From assembly GCA_002837195.1 (NCBI GenBank), contig KZ478060.1, forward strand, positions 160,130 through 224,129: 64,000 nucleotides of DNA. Direction: 5' to 3'. Numbering within the stretch: the first letter of the stretch is position 1; the number at the start of each line of letters is the position of its first letter. The position numbers and the translations under genes were made by a program. Origin of the DNA: Enterobacterales bacterium CwR94 (GTDB lineage Bacteria > Pseudomonadota > Gammaproteobacteria > Enterobacterales > Enterobacteriaceae). The notes beneath the pieces were generated by a model. It had not been told where the DNA came from. It did no database searches and worked only from the letters and a program-made list of their open reading frames with translations. Positions 23,994-33,818 of this stretch are shown here, one piece after another.

Positions 23994-25519
23994 GATACTG
24001 CTCCTTCGGTTTGCGGTAACGGCAGAGTGGATAACGCGTCCAGATCGTCATACAGCGCACTGGCGTGCTGGCAAAGGCGTTGGAAAAGGGGATAGGCGTG
24101 CTGATACGCATCACGCAGGCGCGGATCGGGTAAAATTTCCCGTTCGATACTGACGCACTGTTGCACGCCAGCGGCAATATCACTGAACAGCCCGACGCCG
24201 ACGCCCGCAATAATGGCGCAGCCCGTGGTGCCGTTCTCGACATTGGCGGTTTTCAACACCGGCAAGTTGTAGGCGGCGGCTTTGATTTCCAGCCACAGGG
24301 TACTGCGCGCACCACCGCCAGAAGCAATCAGATGACTGGGCATGCCGGTGCAGGCCGTCAGTTGATCCAGGTTGCGTTTACCGGCCAGCGCAACGCCTTC
24401 CAGCACGGCGCGCGTCAGGTGCGCGGCGCTATGTTTACGCTGCAAACCAAAGAACTGTGCGCGGGAATTGGTGTGATCACCCAGGCGTTCGCCCGTCAGG
24501 TAAGGGACAAACAGCAGGCCTTCACTGATTGGCGGCACGGTTTCCGCCAGAGCCAGCAGCTCGGGGTGGGAATAGTGCTCGGCGCCCAATAACTGACGCC
24601 ACCAACGCATGGCATCGCCGCCAGCATCCAGAATGGTAAACCCGCCCCAGGCGCGATTCGCAAGGTGCAAATTGTTGACCTGCGGATGCAACAGCGGCTT
24701 ATCGCTGACGACCGTTAATAGCGTCGAGGTACCGGTGCTGTCGGAGGCACTGCCCGGTTGCCAGACGCCGGAACCCAGCAGAGTGGCCGCCATATCGGCG
24801 ACTCCAGCCACCACGAGAATCCCCACGGGCAGGCCGGTTTCGTTGGCCGCCGCTGCGGTTATCTGCCCAATCACCTCATCGGCAGCATGCAGGCTCGGCA
24901 GCAGGCTTTCGTGAAAGCCAAATTCCGCCAACGCAGAAGATGACCAGCGACGGGGCGCGCTGTCCAGCAGGTAGTAACAGGAGGCTTCGCTGTAATCGGT
25001 GGCGCGTACGCCCGACAGGCGGAAGTTGATGTAATCCTTTGGCATCAGCACAGTGGCCACGCGCGACCACTGTTCGGGTTGGTGTTCACGCAGCCAGGCC
25101 ATTTTAAACGCGGGCCACGCCGGAGTCGGGGGATTGTTCAGATGCGCCAGCCAGTGCTCAGCATTACCGCGTGCGCGAAATGCCGCGACCTGCGACTGCG
25201 CGCGCTTGTCATTCCACAGCAGCGCGCTGTCGCACACCAATTCGCCATCGGCATCCAGCAACACCGTGCCGTGCATCTGCCCGCAGGCGGCGACGGCGGC
25301 AATCCGTGTCCGGTACTCTGGAAAGCGGTGCAGTAATTCGCGAATGCCTTCACAGGCGCTTTGCCACCATAGCGAAGGCGGTTGTTCCACCCAGCCAGGT
25401 TGCGGCGTAATTTGACCGTATTCGCGCTGGGCGAAGCCGATAATCTCTCCCCGGTGAGAGACCAGACCGGCGCGGGTGCTGCCGGTACCAATATCCAGAG
25501 TCAGTAGGGTATCTTTCAT
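23990..25519 (-). CDS. FGGY-family carbohydrate kinase (xylulokinase-like)
   Basis: A 509-residue ATP-dependent sugar kinase. The N-terminal phosphate-binding loop is LTLDIGTGSTRAGLVS. ACGQMHGTVLLD near 90, WNDKRAQSQ, and the second-domain segments GVADMAATLLGSG (catalytic Asp), DSTGTSTLLTVV, and SGGGARSTLWLEIKA near the end are FGGY features. It is closest in look to xylulokinases. It is the second gene of the operon, 37 bp after the aldolase gene, and overlaps the permease start. It would phosphorylate the imported sugar before aldol cleavage. Confidence 0.86.
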   Translation of the reverse strand: MKDTLLTLDIGTGSTRAGLVSHRGEIIGFAQREYGQITPQPGWVEQPPSLWWQSACEGIRELLHRFPEYRTRIAAVAACGQMHGTVLLDADGELVCDSALLWNDKRAQSQVAAFRARGNAEHWLAHLNNPPTPAWPAFKMAWLREHQPEQWSRVATVLMPKDYINFRLSGVRATDYSEASCYYLLDSAPRRWSSSALAEFGFHESLLPSLHAADEVIGQITAAAANETGLPVGILVVAGVADMAATLLGSGVWQPGSASDSTGTSTLLTVVSDKPLLHPQVNNLHLANRAWGGFTILDAGGDAMRWWRQLLGAEHYSHPELLALAETVPPISEGLLFVPYLTGERLGDHTNSRAQFFGLQRKHSAAHLTRAVLEGVALAGKRNLDQLTACTGMPSHLIASGGGARSTLWLEIKAAAYNLPVLKTANVENGTTGCAIIAGVGVGLFSDIAAGVQQCVSIEREILPDPRLRDAYQHAYPLFQRLCQHASALYDDLDALSTLPLPQTEGAVS

Positions 25520-25556
25520 TTGTTTTTATTTCTCCCTGGTGAAGTGCTTTGCTGCT

Positions 25557-26270
25557 TTAGTCGCCGTTCAGTTCTGGGAACAAAGTAGGATCGGCTTCGA
25601 GCTGCAACAGCACCTTCTCGGTCGCGGCGGCACTCATGCCAAAACGGCGCACGCCCAGGCGATACAGTTCACGCACGGTGTCTAAATCGCGAATGCCGCC
25701 GGAGCCTTTAATACGGATGCGGCCTTGCAACTGATCGGCGATGATCGCCACTTTTTCCGCCGTTGCGCCGGTGGGTGCCCAGCCGGTTGAGGTCTTGATC
25801 CACTGCATACCCACGTCAACGGCGATATCACAGACTTTGCGAATTTGCGCTTCGTTCAGGTAGTGGGTTTCTAGGATCACTTTGGCTTCAATTGGCGCGG
25901 CAGCCTGCACAACGCGCGCCAGATCCTGACGCACGGCCTCATAATCGCCGGACAAGACCTTGCCAATATTGACCACCATATCCACCTCGCGCGCGCCATC
26001 ACAAATCAGTTGGCGTACTTCCTGCACTTTGGTGTCGGTTGCGTGACCGCCAGAAGGGAAGCCAACCGGGCCGCCAATCATGATGTCGCCACGACCGCCT
26101 TCTGGCAGCAGCGTGCTCAGAAAACGTGTCCAGCAAGGCAGCACGTGAATAGCAATAATGTTGTAGCGAATCGCCAGTTCCGCGCACTGACGGATATCGG
26201 CTTCGGTGCTGGTGGCTTGTACCGCGCTCAGATCGATCAGGCGGGCAAAGCGGCGTGTGGTTTCATTCAT
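25557..26270 (-). CDS. DeoC-like class I aldolase
   Basis: A 237-residue aldolase of the deoxyribose-phosphate aldolase family, forming a Schiff base with a lysine. Visible features are GPVGFPSGGHATDTK near 67, REVDMVVNIGKVLSGDY near 93, KVILETHYL near 130, the Schiff-base segment WIKTSTGWAPTGAT near 157 and RIKGSGGIRDLDT near 186. It is the first gene of the operon with an FGGY kinase, FucP-like permease and VOC protein. The set differs from the nucleoside deo operon and from deoQKPX, whose kinase is a ribokinase, so the substrate may not be deoxyribose. I leave the symbol empty for this reason. Confidence 0.85.
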   Translation of the reverse strand: MNETTRRFARLIDLSAVQATSTEADIRQCAELAIRYNIIAIHVLPCWTRFLSTLLPEGGRGDIMIGGPVGFPSGGHATDTKVQEVRQLICDGAREVDMVVNIGKVLSGDYEAVRQDLARVVQAAAPIEAKVILETHYLNEAQIRKVCDIAVDVGMQWIKTSTGWAPTGATAEKVAIIADQLQGRIRIKGSGGIRDLDTVRELYRLGVRRFGMSAAATEKVLLQLEADPTLFPELNGD

Positions 26271-26282
26271 CTTCTTACCTTT

Positions 26283-26344
26283 ACTTTCATGTTATCGATA
26301 TAAATGACAATAAATGAAAGTTAAAAGCGCAGGAAATGAAAGTT
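26283..26344. promoter_or_regulatory. Repeated ATGAAAGTT elements, probable DeoR operator
   Basis: ACTTTCAT at 26283-26290 and two direct copies of ATGAAAGTT at 26314-26322 and 26336-26344, the last two exactly 22 bp apart. TTTC-type repeats are common operators of DeoR-family repressors. The array spans the promoter region of the deoC-like gene, which starts at 26270. Confidence 0.55.
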
Positions 26345-26435
26345 GGTGAATTTGTGATCGCGGTAAAAAAATACCTGTTCTATTACAGAGAAGGGCGTAC
26401 GGGAAAGCGCCCCGTCAGTGGGCGCACGTAGAGTC

Positions 26436-26451
26436 CCGCGCACGTGCGCGG
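26436..26451. terminator. 16-bp palindrome after yjiN
   Basis: CCGCGCACGTGCGCGG, a perfect palindrome just beyond the yjiN stop. It may form a stem but has no loop room or T run, so its role is uncertain. Confidence 0.35.
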
Positions 26452-26458
26452 AGAGGGG

Positions 26459-27736
26459 TTAACGCAGATAGGAAATCAGCAGCGGCAGTTGCGACAAAGC
26501 AAATAAAATCAGGCCAATAAAGCCGCCGACCAGCGTGCCATTAATGCGGATATATTGCAGATCTTTGCCGATATTCAGCTCAATTTGCTCGGACATCTCT
26601 TTGGCATCCCAGCCCTTCACCGTATCGCTAATATGGCGGGTTAAGAAGGTGGAAAACTCGGGGGCCATGGCGCGCGCGGCGGTTTCCAGATGGCCGTGCA
26701 GGGAGTCGCGCAGTGCGGCATCCTGCATCAGCGTTTCACCAAACCACTGTCCGGCGCGGCTAATGTTGGCGGCGACGGCAGAGTGCTCGTCATTGAGATC
26801 GCGTTTCAGCCAGTGACGCAGGTCGCCCCACAGTTCGCCAATGTAGCGATTCAGCGCCTCATCCTCCTTAAAGTAACGCTTCATCACCTCGACGCGATCC
26901 GCCATCTCAGGATCCTGTTTTAACTTCTCGATCAGCCGATGCATGCTGCGATTAAACGCCAGCCGCAGTTCGTGTGCATCATCCTGATTAATGTCATCGA
27001 GCAGAGAATTCACCGCCCTGGTCACCGCCTCGGCGCTGTGTTCGCCGATCCATTCGCTGGGCAGAACCTTCTCTTTCAGCGGATGCTCGCGCTTTAGCCA
27101 ACGCACGATCTGCGCGGCAATAAAGGCTTTGGTGGCCGGTTTTTGAATCAGTTGCAGAACCTGCGCAATGGCGGCGTCCAGCAGCACCTGATGGCGGTTA
27201 TTGCGCGTCAGGCTTTCAAGGATCACCGCCGCCGACTGCGTGAAATCGACTTTATCAATCGCTTTATGCACTGCGCTGCGGACAAACTGCTGAATGCGGC
27301 TGTCATCCATCACATCAAGAAAACCGCGCATCACCGCCAGTAAATGTTTGCCGATGCGATCTGCGTTGCCCGCTTGCGTTAACCAGTTGGCGACCACGCC
27401 GATCGGATCGTGACGACGAATCAACTGTAATAAGGAGTCAGGATCGAGAAATTTATCCTGCACAAAATGGGCAAGGTTATCGGCAATGCGATCTTTATTG
27501 CGCGGGATAATCGCCGTATGACGGGAGACCAGCGGCAGCGGGACGCGGCGAAACAGCGCCACCACCGCAAACCAGTCGGCCAGCGCGCCGACCATCGCGG
27601 CTTCCGAAACGGCCTTTAGCGCACTGACCCCCAGACTGGGGGGCAGAAACAGCGTGGTGAGAAAGGTGCCTGCCGCGATGCCTAACAGCAGCAGCGGCAG
27701 GCGTTTCATCCGCTTGAGTTCGGTTGCTTTATCCAT
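26459..27736 (-). CDS. yjiN: DUF445 inner-membrane protein YjiN
   Basis: A 425-residue protein of the DUF445 family, matching Escherichia coli YjiN in length and order. An N-terminal membrane region (about 12-65) contains [20 protein letters not shown], followed by [21 protein letters not shown] long helical middle and a C-terminal hydrophobic segment [20 protein letters not shown] follow. Its molecular function is not known. It follows yjgR by 8 bp in the same direction, so the two are probably co-transcribed. Confidence 0.88.
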   Translation of the reverse strand: MDKATELKRMKRLPLLLLGIAAGTFLTTLFLPPSLGVSALKAVSEAAMVGALADWFAVVALFRRVPLPLVSRHTAIIPRNKDRIADNLAHFVQDKFLDPDSLLQLIRRHDPIGVVANWLTQAGNADRIGKHLLAVMRGFLDVMDDSRIQQFVRSAVHKAIDKVDFTQSAAVILESLTRNNRHQVLLDAAIAQVLQLIQKPATKAFIAAQIVRWLKREHPLKEKVLPSEWIGEHSAEAVTRAVNSLLDDINQDDAHELRLAFNRSMHRLIEKLKQDPEMADRVEVMKRYFKEDEALNRYIGELWGDLRHWLKRDLNDEHSAVAANISRAGQWFGETLMQDAALRDSLHGHLETAARAMAPEFSTFLTRHISDTVKGWDAKEMSEQIELNIGKDLQYIRINGTLVGGFIGLILFALSQLPLLISYLR

Positions 27737-27744
27737 TGCGGCGC

Positions 27745-29247
27745 TTAGCGCTTACGTCCTCCCAGCAAGCTGCCGAGCACGCCACGGATAATCTGGTTGG
27801 TCACCTGGCGCGCTGCGCTCTTCGCGACTTGCTGTACGACACCGTCTTTCTTGCCGCCGCGCGGGCCGGTGGTACCAAACAGAATGCCTTTCAACCCACC
27901 GAGAATACCGTCGTCCACCTCGGTGGCATTGCCTTTCGCCGGGGGAGCACTTTGCGCATCGGTGCTGGCTTGCACGCCTTGCTGCAAACGCTCAAAGGCG
28001 GACTCACGATCCACCACCTCATCGTATTTGCCGTACAGCGTGGAGTTATTGATTAAACCGTTGCGTTCATCGGCGGTGGCAGGCCCCATGCGTGAGCAGG
28101 GCGCAATCACAAAGGTGCGCTGCACCATGGCGGGGCTGCCTTTTTCATCTAAAAATGACACCAGCGCTTCACCTGTGCCCAGCGCCTGAATCGCCTCTTC
28201 GGTATTAAACGCCGGATTGGCCCGCATGGTTTGTGCGGCACTCTTCACCGCTTTCTGATCCCTCGGCGTAAAAGCGCGTAGCGCATGCTGTACGCGGTTA
28301 CCCAACTGGCCCAGCACGTTATCGGGAATATCGGACGGGTTCTGCGAGACAAAATAGACGCCGACGGCTTTCGAACGGATCAGGCGAATGACCTGCTCAA
28401 TCTTATCCAACAGCACCTGCGGCGCATCGTTGAACAGCAAATGCGCCTCATCAAAGAAAAACACCAGCTTGGGTTTATCGAGATCGCCCGCTTCAGGCAG
28501 TTGCTCATAAAGTTCGGATAGCATCCACAGCAGGCTGGTCGCGTACAATTTGGGCATCTGATACAGCTTCTCCGCCGACAGAATATTGATCACGCCTTTG
28601 CCATTGGCATCGGTGCGCATCCAGTCGCGGATATCCAGCATCGGCTCGCCAAAGAAATGCTCGGCACCCTGCTGCTCCAGCGACAGTAAGCCACGCTGAA
28701 TCGCACCCACAGAAGCGCTGTTAATATTGCCGTATTGGGTCTGGAAGGATTTGGCGTTATCGCCGATATACTGCGTCATGGCGCGCAGATCTTTAAAATC
28801 GAGCAGCAACAGGCCTTGATCATCGGCGATCTGGAAAATGATATTCAACACGCCAGATTGGATGTCGTTCAGATTCAGCAAGCGTGCCAGCAGCAACGGG
28901 CCGAGATCGGAAACCGTCGCGCGCACCGGGTGGCCGCGCTCACCAAAGATATCCCACAACACCACTGGGTTGGCATGGGGTTCCCAATCGTTCACCCCAA
29001 TCTTTGCCAATCGCTCGGTGAGCTTCTCTGAGGCGCTGCCCGCCTGCGCCACACCGGAGAGATCCCCTTTCACATCGGCCATAAAAACTGGCACGCCAAT
29101 TTCGGAGAAAGACTCTGCCAGCTTCTGCAGCGTCACGGTTTTACCGGTTCCGGTGGCACCGGTAATCAAACCATGGCGGTTGGCCATATTTGATAACAGC
29201 TGCACGGTCTGTTCTGGAGTCCTGGCGATAAGCAAAGGTGTAGTCAT
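27745..29247 (-). CDS. yjgR: HerA/FtsK-like ATPase YjgR (DUF853)
   Basis: A 500-residue P-loop ATPase of the HerA-like DUF853 family. Walker A is [11 protein letters not shown] near 27-37, Walker B is [12 protein letters not shown], and an Arg-containing segment [20 protein letters not shown] follows. The C-terminus is Gly-rich and basic (SLLGGRKR). The chosen start, [13 protein letters not shown], has AGGGAA upstream and gives the Escherichia coli YjgR length; a frame from 29292 adds 15 codons without support. The cellular role is unknown; HerA relatives pump or translocate DNA. Confidence 0.88.
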   Translation of the reverse strand: MTTPLLIARTPEQTVQLLSNMANRHGLITGATGTGKTVTLQKLAESFSEIGVPVFMADVKGDLSGVAQAGSASEKLTERLAKIGVNDWEPHANPVVLWDIFGERGHPVRATVSDLGPLLLARLLNLNDIQSGVLNIIFQIADDQGLLLLDFKDLRAMTQYIGDNAKSFQTQYGNINSASVGAIQRGLLSLEQQGAEHFFGEPMLDIRDWMRTDANGKGVINILSAEKLYQMPKLYATSLLWMLSELYEQLPEAGDLDKPKLVFFFDEAHLLFNDAPQVLLDKIEQVIRLIRSKAVGVYFVSQNPSDIPDNVLGQLGNRVQHALRAFTPRDQKAVKSAAQTMRANPAFNTEEAIQALGTGEALVSFLDEKGSPAMVQRTFVIAPCSRMGPATADERNGLINNSTLYGKYDEVVDRESAFERLQQGVQASTDAQSAPPAKGNATEVDDGILGGLKGILFGTTGPRGGKKDGVVQQVAKSAARQVTNQIIRGVLGSLLGGRKR

Positions 29248-29502
29248 AATCATTTCCCTGTTGAGTGTGACGGGGTTATTGGCATAGAGCATAGCAGCTT
29301 AACGCGCCACAAGTTGCCCGCCTATAGGACAGCATCGCGATAGCGGATGTTCCCGATAGCGCAAAAGGGTGCTTGCTAAGCCACTCATTCACCAGCGGTT
29401 TCAGCGATTAGCTGACGCCAGAGCGTGATATCCCCAATGCCCATGCAGCATTGCGCGTTTCTTGCTATCTTCATGCCAGCGTCTTTTATAGGAGCAATGC
29501 CC

Positions 29503-29880
29503 ATGCCTGTAACCCTATCCGGCGGCTGCCTGTGCGGTGCCATTCGCTTTACCGCCCAACGCCCCACACCTGCTCATACCTGCTCCTGCGCAATCTGCCA
29601 AAAACACACCGGCGGCCAAACCCTGACCTGGATTGAATTTGCCGCAGAGGATGTTTGCTGGACAGGTGAGGGCGGTGCGCCAGCCACCTACCGTTCGTCG
29701 GAGACTTCCTGCCGCGCATTTTGCCCGCGCTGCGGCAGCTCACTGGGGGCCATTGATGATGAACCCCGGATTGCCCTACTGACGGGCGTTATCGATCAGC
29801 CTGGCGCGGCTGACTTGCAGCCCGTATCCCACTCGTTCACGGATGGCAAACCTGACTGGTGGCGTAAGCTGTGCTCTTAA
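29503..29880 (+). CDS. GFA family zinc protein (CENP-V fold)
   Basis: A 125-residue member of the glutathione-dependent formaldehyde-activating family. Zinc-binding cysteines are visible in GGCLCGAIRF, HTCSCAICQKHTG and CRAFCPRCGSSLG. TAGGAG sits 8 nt before the ATG at 29503, favouring it over ATGs at 29497 and 29425. The real substrate of most GFA proteins is unknown. The gene stands alone between divergent yjgR and convergent yjjA. Confidence 0.82.
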   Translation: MPVTLSGGCLCGAIRFTAQRPTPAHTCSCAICQKHTGGQTLTWIEFAAEDVCWTGEGGAPATYRSSETSCRAFCPRCGSSLGAIDDEPRIALLTGVIDQPGAADLQPVSHSFTDGKPDWWRKLCS

Positions 29881-29903
29881 TACAGGGGGCAAGGGAGGGG
29901 GAA

Positions 29904-29925
29904 AAGGCCAGCCAACGCCGGCCTT
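29904..29925. terminator. Bidirectional hairpin between GFA gene and yjjA
   Basis: AAGGCC and GGCCTT flank a 10-nt centre with an inner GC pairing. On the minus strand it runs into TTTTCCCC. Confidence 0.6.
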
Positions 29926-29933
29926 GAAAGGGG

Positions 29934-30434
29934 TCAGGAGATAAACTGCTTGCCCTGTTTCAACACTAAGTCACAGGCTTTGGTTTTCACCTGCTTGCCC
30001 ATCTGCGTATCACCCAGCGCTTTAAGGTTAAGCTGCTTACCTTCGCCGGTATTCAGCAGACCCATAATTCCCTGCTGATAGTCTGTGGTAGAGGCCTGCT
30101 TCTGCGGAGAACTCAGCCCCAGTTTACCCATCAGTTGATCTTTCACATTGCTGACGTTGTTATCAACAATGTTGTTCTGCACGCAATATTGCAAGATACC
30201 CGCGGCATTGGTCATACTGCCGGAACTCAGCGCCTGATTACTGCCGTTCAGTAAGCCAGACAGCGCGCCTAACGACAGACCACTGTTACCGCCCGCACTG
30301 CTGCTCTGCGAGCCTTCGCTCAACTGGGTTGCGGCACTGCTCAGTTGATCCTGCCAACTGGCGGCCATTGCCTGACCAGCAAAAACAGCGCCCGTTACTG
30401 CCAATGCGACCACCCACGGTTTAGCTTTCATCAT
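29934..30434 (-). CDS. yjjA: DUF2501 exported protein YjjA
   Basis: A 166-residue exported protein matching Escherichia coli YjjA (DUF2501, about 164 residues). The signal peptide is MMKAKPWVVALAVTGAVFAG with cleavage at AMA-AS. A Ser/Gly-rich stretch (about 40-80) is followed by the conserved AAGILQYCVQNNIVDNNVSN and a C-terminal pair QMGKQVKTKACDLVLKQGKQ. AAAGAGAAGCAG precedes two consecutive ATG codons. A longer frame from 30548 is not supported. Function unknown. Confidence 0.87.
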   Translation of the reverse strand: MMKAKPWVVALAVTGAVFAGQAMAASWQDQLSSAATQLSEGSQSSSAGGNSGLSLGALSGLLNGSNQALSSGSMTNAAGILQYCVQNNIVDNNVSNVKDQLMGKLGLSSPQKQASTTDYQQGIMGLLNTGEGKQLNLKALGDTQMGKQVKTKACDLVLKQGKQFIS

Positions 30435-30665
30435 CTGCTTCTCTTTCCGATTAAGGGATTGGCGCAACCTTTGCGCCCCGGTGCCATTGGGACTGACGGT
30501 ATAACGACAAGTTCCGCACTGTACATGCTTTTCGGGTAACAGCGGCATAATCAGGAGAAATCTGGATAACCGCTCGCAAACTCAGCAATCCGGCAGCAGA
30601 AACGCGCGCAAACGCACAGGACGACTAAAAATACAGCACTCAACACATCAGGATGCGAAATCGGC

Positions 30666-30693
30666 TTGCGTGGCAAACCTTTGCAGGTATAAT
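30666..30693 (+). promoter_or_regulatory. Sigma-70 promoter of the tRNA-Leu gene
   Basis: -35 TTGCGT (30666-30671), 16-bp spacer, perfect -10 TATAAT (30688-30693), then a G/C-rich discriminator as is usual for stringently controlled stable-RNA genes. Confidence 0.7.
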
Positions 30694-30722
30694 CGGCTCC
30701 GTTTCCGCAAGACCCCTTCAGT

Positions 30723-30807
30723 GCCGAAGTGGCGAAATCGGTAGACGCAGTTGATTCAAAATCAACCGTAGAAATACGTGCCGGTTCGAGTCCGGCCTTC
30801 GGCACCA
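30723..30807 (+). tRNA. leuX: tRNA-Leu(CAA)
   Basis: 85 nt including encoded CCA. The acceptor stem pairs GCCGAAG with CTTCGGC, the anticodon loop is TTCAAAA with anticodon CAA between TTGAT and ATCAA, there is a long variable arm, and the T loop is GGTTCGAGTCC. It matches enterobacterial leuX. leuX is a known integration site of P4-type satellites and islands, and a degraded P4-like integrase follows directly here. Confidence 0.97.
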
Positions 30808-30814
30808 ACAATTA

Positions 30815-30838
30815 AGTCGCTTACGAGCGGCTTTTTTT
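30815..30838 (+). terminator. Terminator of leuX
   Basis: AGTCGCT, loop TACG, AGCGGCT (one G-T pair) followed by a run of seven T. Confidence 0.75.
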
Positions 30839-30878
30839 GTGTCTGGAATTTGGTATTTGTCAGGTCTTTCGCGATTAT

Positions 30879-31625
30879 TCACTCAACTTGATTCCATCTA
30901 TATCGACTCAAATCCAGCCAGTGAAATGGCCGGTGCGTTATTGACAACCAAAGCGCGACATTACCTTGCTTCACCCTCTAATCGTTTCCCTGAGTTTTTG
31001 CAGGCCTTGCTGTATATCGTGGCCGTGTAATGACAAGGATCGCGGTCGAGCTTTCTTTACTGACTTTTGTGCGTTCCAGTGAGTTACGTTTCGAATGTTG
31101 GGATGAGTTCGGCTTCGATAAATCCCTTAGGCGCGTACCTGCATAGTGAGAAGAAATTAAAGGCGTGCATTACTCGTATCGTGGCATGAAGATGAAAGAG
31201 GAGCATATCGTTCCTCTTAGTCGACAGGTGATGGTTTTGCTAGAGCAACTTAAGCTGATTAGTGGTGATAAAGAGTTGCTGTTTCCGTGGGATAACGACT
31301 CAACTAAGGTTATGAGCGAAAACACTGTGAACAGTGCATTGCGGACAATGAGATGTGACACGAAGGCCGAGGTCTGCGGGCATGGGTTTAGAACGATGGC
31401 GCGTGTGGCATTGGGTAAGTCTAGATTGTGGGGTGATGACGCTATAGAGTGCTAGTTAAGCCACACAGAGCGTAACAATGTGCGTGCAGCGTATATTCAT
31501 ACTCTGAACATTTGGATGAGTGGCGTTTGATGATACAGTAGTGTGCTGACTACCTTGATAGAAACTCAAATGGGTATGTTACGCCTTATGATTTTTCCAA
31601 ACTTCCGCGTAGTGCCTTTGAATAA
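30879..31625 (+). pseudogene. int: Degraded P4-type tyrosine integrase
   Basis: The C-terminal half to two thirds of a P4-like integrase is recognisable across three frames: SNPASEMAGALLTTKARHYL, then RIAVELSLLTFVRSSELRF, then the MHYSYRGMKMKEEHIVPLSR stretch with HGFRTMAR, then HTERNNVRAAYIHT and PYDFSKLPRSAFE. The active-site Arg, HxxR and Tyr can all be found. The gene has lost its N-terminal arm-binding domain, has at least one frameshift after about 31015, and has TAG codons near 31146 and 31453. It is not functional. P4 int lies beside leuX in the same orientation. Confidence 0.88.
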
Positions 31626-31698
31626 ATTAGAGTGAACTAATTTATTTAAATGATATTATTACGTGAGCGGATAATTAAAAATAACACTTGGAGCTGGG

Positions 31699-33396
31699 AT
31701 GAGCATAAAATCACAAGAGATAAATAGTTGCATAGGGAAGTTGGCTAATAATATTAGAGCTGAGAGAATTGATTACAATAGTTATTTGGATCTTTACTCC
31801 GGTGAGGAAAATATTAGGAATATTGATAATATTAATAACACGGTTGTTTATGGGCGACGTGGGTCAGGAAAAACCCATCTCCTCAAAGCATTGTCTGAAA
31901 GGGTTGTTGATAATTACCCTGATAATAAAGTGTTCCCGGTTTATATCGACTTAAGGAGAATTATACCTTTGGTTTCACCAGAGGTGGAAAACAAGGAGGT
32001 TGATGCTCTTTTGATTTTCAAATATATAATGCAAGAAGTTTCATTTCATTTGTATGGTAACTTATCCACTCTATTGAATAAAAATGAATTTGATTCTAAA
32101 AATGAGGCTTTGTTTGATTACAAAAAATCTCAATTAAATATTTTTTTTGAATCACTCTATTTGGAATTCAATGGTCGAGAATTAAAAAAATCTAATGACT
32201 TAACGGTATCTGAGGAGGAAGTGAAAAGTTTAAGTGGAGAAGTGAATATATCGAAAAGCCCTAGTGCAAAATTATCGGCGTCAGGTACTGTTAAAGAAAA
32301 TAAACAAACCGGCCGGAGAGGGCATGTCTCCATTTTACATATCACTAATGCACTTGATGAAATTTTAAACTATTTGGATTTGCGTTTCCTGATGATTTTA
32401 GTTGATGAATGGTCAGAAATACCTCGCGAAATACAGCCTTCACTGGCGGAGATTTTTAAAAAAACATTTTCTGCAATTAATGTGGTTACAAAAATTGCGG
32501 CTATTCCGAATAGAACTACTTTGGGCATTAAAACTGAGAGTAAATATTTTGGTCTCGAAGAAGGAGGGGATGTTTTTGGATATCCTCTGGATATGAGATA
32601 TGTTTTTGAAGTTAATAAAAACCAAACTAGAGATTTCTTTAATGATCTTCTCTATAAACATCTTTCTTCAATAAATAAAACAGCCATTGATAATCTTGTC
32701 AAAAAAGAGAAGAAAACTAAAGACAGCTTCATCAATATACTTTTTGCTAATGTTGCGTTGAATGAAATATTAATCGCTTGTGCTGGAATACCTCGAGACT
32801 TCATGAATTTGTTTCTTAATAGCTATGATAAATTCATGCTGTCTTCTAGTTCGACAGCAGCGAGGATTAGTGTTAAAAATTTACGACTAGCTAATGCCGA
32901 ATGGTATGAGTCAGATAAAAAAGAACAGGTTGATAAAAACGATGTTGAGAAAAAATTATTAACTGAAATAGTGAAGGAAGTGATAGAGAAAAAGAAATCC
33001 ATGCATTTTTTGATTCCTGAAAAATACTCGAATAATAAACATATTCAAAATCTTATCGACTTGCGCGTTATTCATTTGCGTAAAAGTGGATATTCGCATA
33101 AAGATCACCCAGGGGTATCATACAATGTTTACTCTGTCGACTATGGTTGTTATAACTCTCTTAATATAACGAAAAATAAACTAGATACGTCAATGCTTAA
33201 CGACCTTAATATAAAGGATTTACGTGATGTTCGTAGGATTTCTCTTGAGGATGCTTTCTTCCAGTCATTTATGATGGAAATCGGTGAGGCCTTTAGGTGT
33301 CCACATTGCAAAGCTCCAATTGATGTTAATCATGCGGCCTATAAAAAAAGAGGGTTGTGTAATCACTGTTTTGAATTTGTTGAAGCAGAAGAATGA
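31699..33396 (+). CDS. P-loop ATPase (ORC/CDC6-like AAA+) with C-terminal zinc ribbon; candidate defence gene
   Basis: A 565-residue protein with Walker A GRRGSGKT at 52-59 and Walker B LMILVDEWSEI near 230-240, the arrangement of STAND/ORC-CDC6-type ATPases. A variable Lys/Ser-rich region lies between them (about 155-210). A sensor-like stretch TKIAAIPNRTTLG and an ACAGIPRDF motif follow, then a likely winged helix (about 425-500), and a C-terminal zinc ribbon CPHCKAP...CNHC near 533-556. I do not recognise a specific characterised system. Codon use is strongly AT-rich compared with the chromosome. It lies intact between a dead integrase and a dead psu, in the P4 cargo hotspot. An anti-phage sensor or effector role is inferred from position. 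GGAGCTGGG precedes the ATG. Confidence 0.8.
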   Translation: MSIKSQEINSCIGKLANNIRAERIDYNSYLDLYSGEENIRNIDNINNTVVYGRRGSGKTHLLKALSERVVDNYPDNKVFPVYIDLRRIIPLVSPEVENKEVDALLIFKYIMQEVSFHLYGNLSTLLNKNEFDSKNEALFDYKKSQLNIFFESLYLEFNGRELKKSNDLTVSEEEVKSLSGEVNISKSPSAKLSASGTVKENKQTGRRGHVSILHITNALDEILNYLDLRFLMILVDEWSEIPREIQPSLAEIFKKTFSAINVVTKIAAIPNRTTLGIKTESKYFGLEEGGDVFGYPLDMRYVFEVNKNQTRDFFNDLLYKHLSSINKTAIDNLVKKEKKTKDSFINILFANVALNEILIACAGIPRDFMNLFLNSYDKFMLSSSSTAARISVKNLRLANAEWYESDKKEQVDKNDVEKKLLTEIVKEVIEKKKSMHFLIPEKYSNNKHIQNLIDLRVIHLRKSGYSHKDHPGVSYNVYSVDYGCYNSLNITKNKLDTSMLNDLNIKDLRDVRRISLEDAFFQSFMMEIGEAFRCPHCKAPIDVNHAAYKKRGLCNHCFEFVEAEE

Positions 33397-33405
33397 ATAC
33401 ATAAA

Positions 33406-33447
33406 CCTTGTTATAAGGTGCTTCTTTTTTATTGAGATTTGAAGCAC
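33406..33447 (+). terminator. Weak hairpins after the ATPase gene
   Basis: CCTT-GTTAT-AAGG followed by TGCTTC and six T, overlapping a second possible stem GTGCTTC / GAAGCAC. Placed 10 bp after the stop. Confidence 0.45.
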
Positions 33448-33818
33448 TTTGATTTACAGGGATGAGTATTTGATGAAATCATTTTGCATTGTCGCGAGGG
33501 ACTCGTACATATGATTTTAGTAAGCTATCGCGCTTATATTTTTTTACCGCAACCAAGCGGTTTGGATATTTAGCGAATCTACTTTTAGATCATTGATATA
33601 AAAGGAAAAATCAAACTCAACTCGCAATGCTCTCCCCCTACACGCCTGCCCGCTTAGGGGGCGCTTTTAATGCAGGTGCAAAGATGATCTAAGGCCGCGC
33701 CGCGACTGGTGCTTGTCGGGAGTAAAGGGGCAGGAAAACACATGTAAAACCATGCACCTTATGGATGCATGGCTTAATTCGGAAAAAATGACGGGATATA
33801 CAGGGATTTTTTGACAGT
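33448..33818. other. Non-coding stretch between cargo gene and psu remnant
   Basis: About 370 bp. In an intact P4 genome cos lies in this interval; I do not see the canonical P2/P4 cos sequence. Short open frames on the minus strand overlap the psu remnant and are not credible genes. Confidence 0.4.

Noticed and set aside
31165-31455. A short intact integrase gene
   Set aside because: Homology extends on both sides across stops and frameshifts; lacks the N-terminal domain and catalytic Tyr within this frame.
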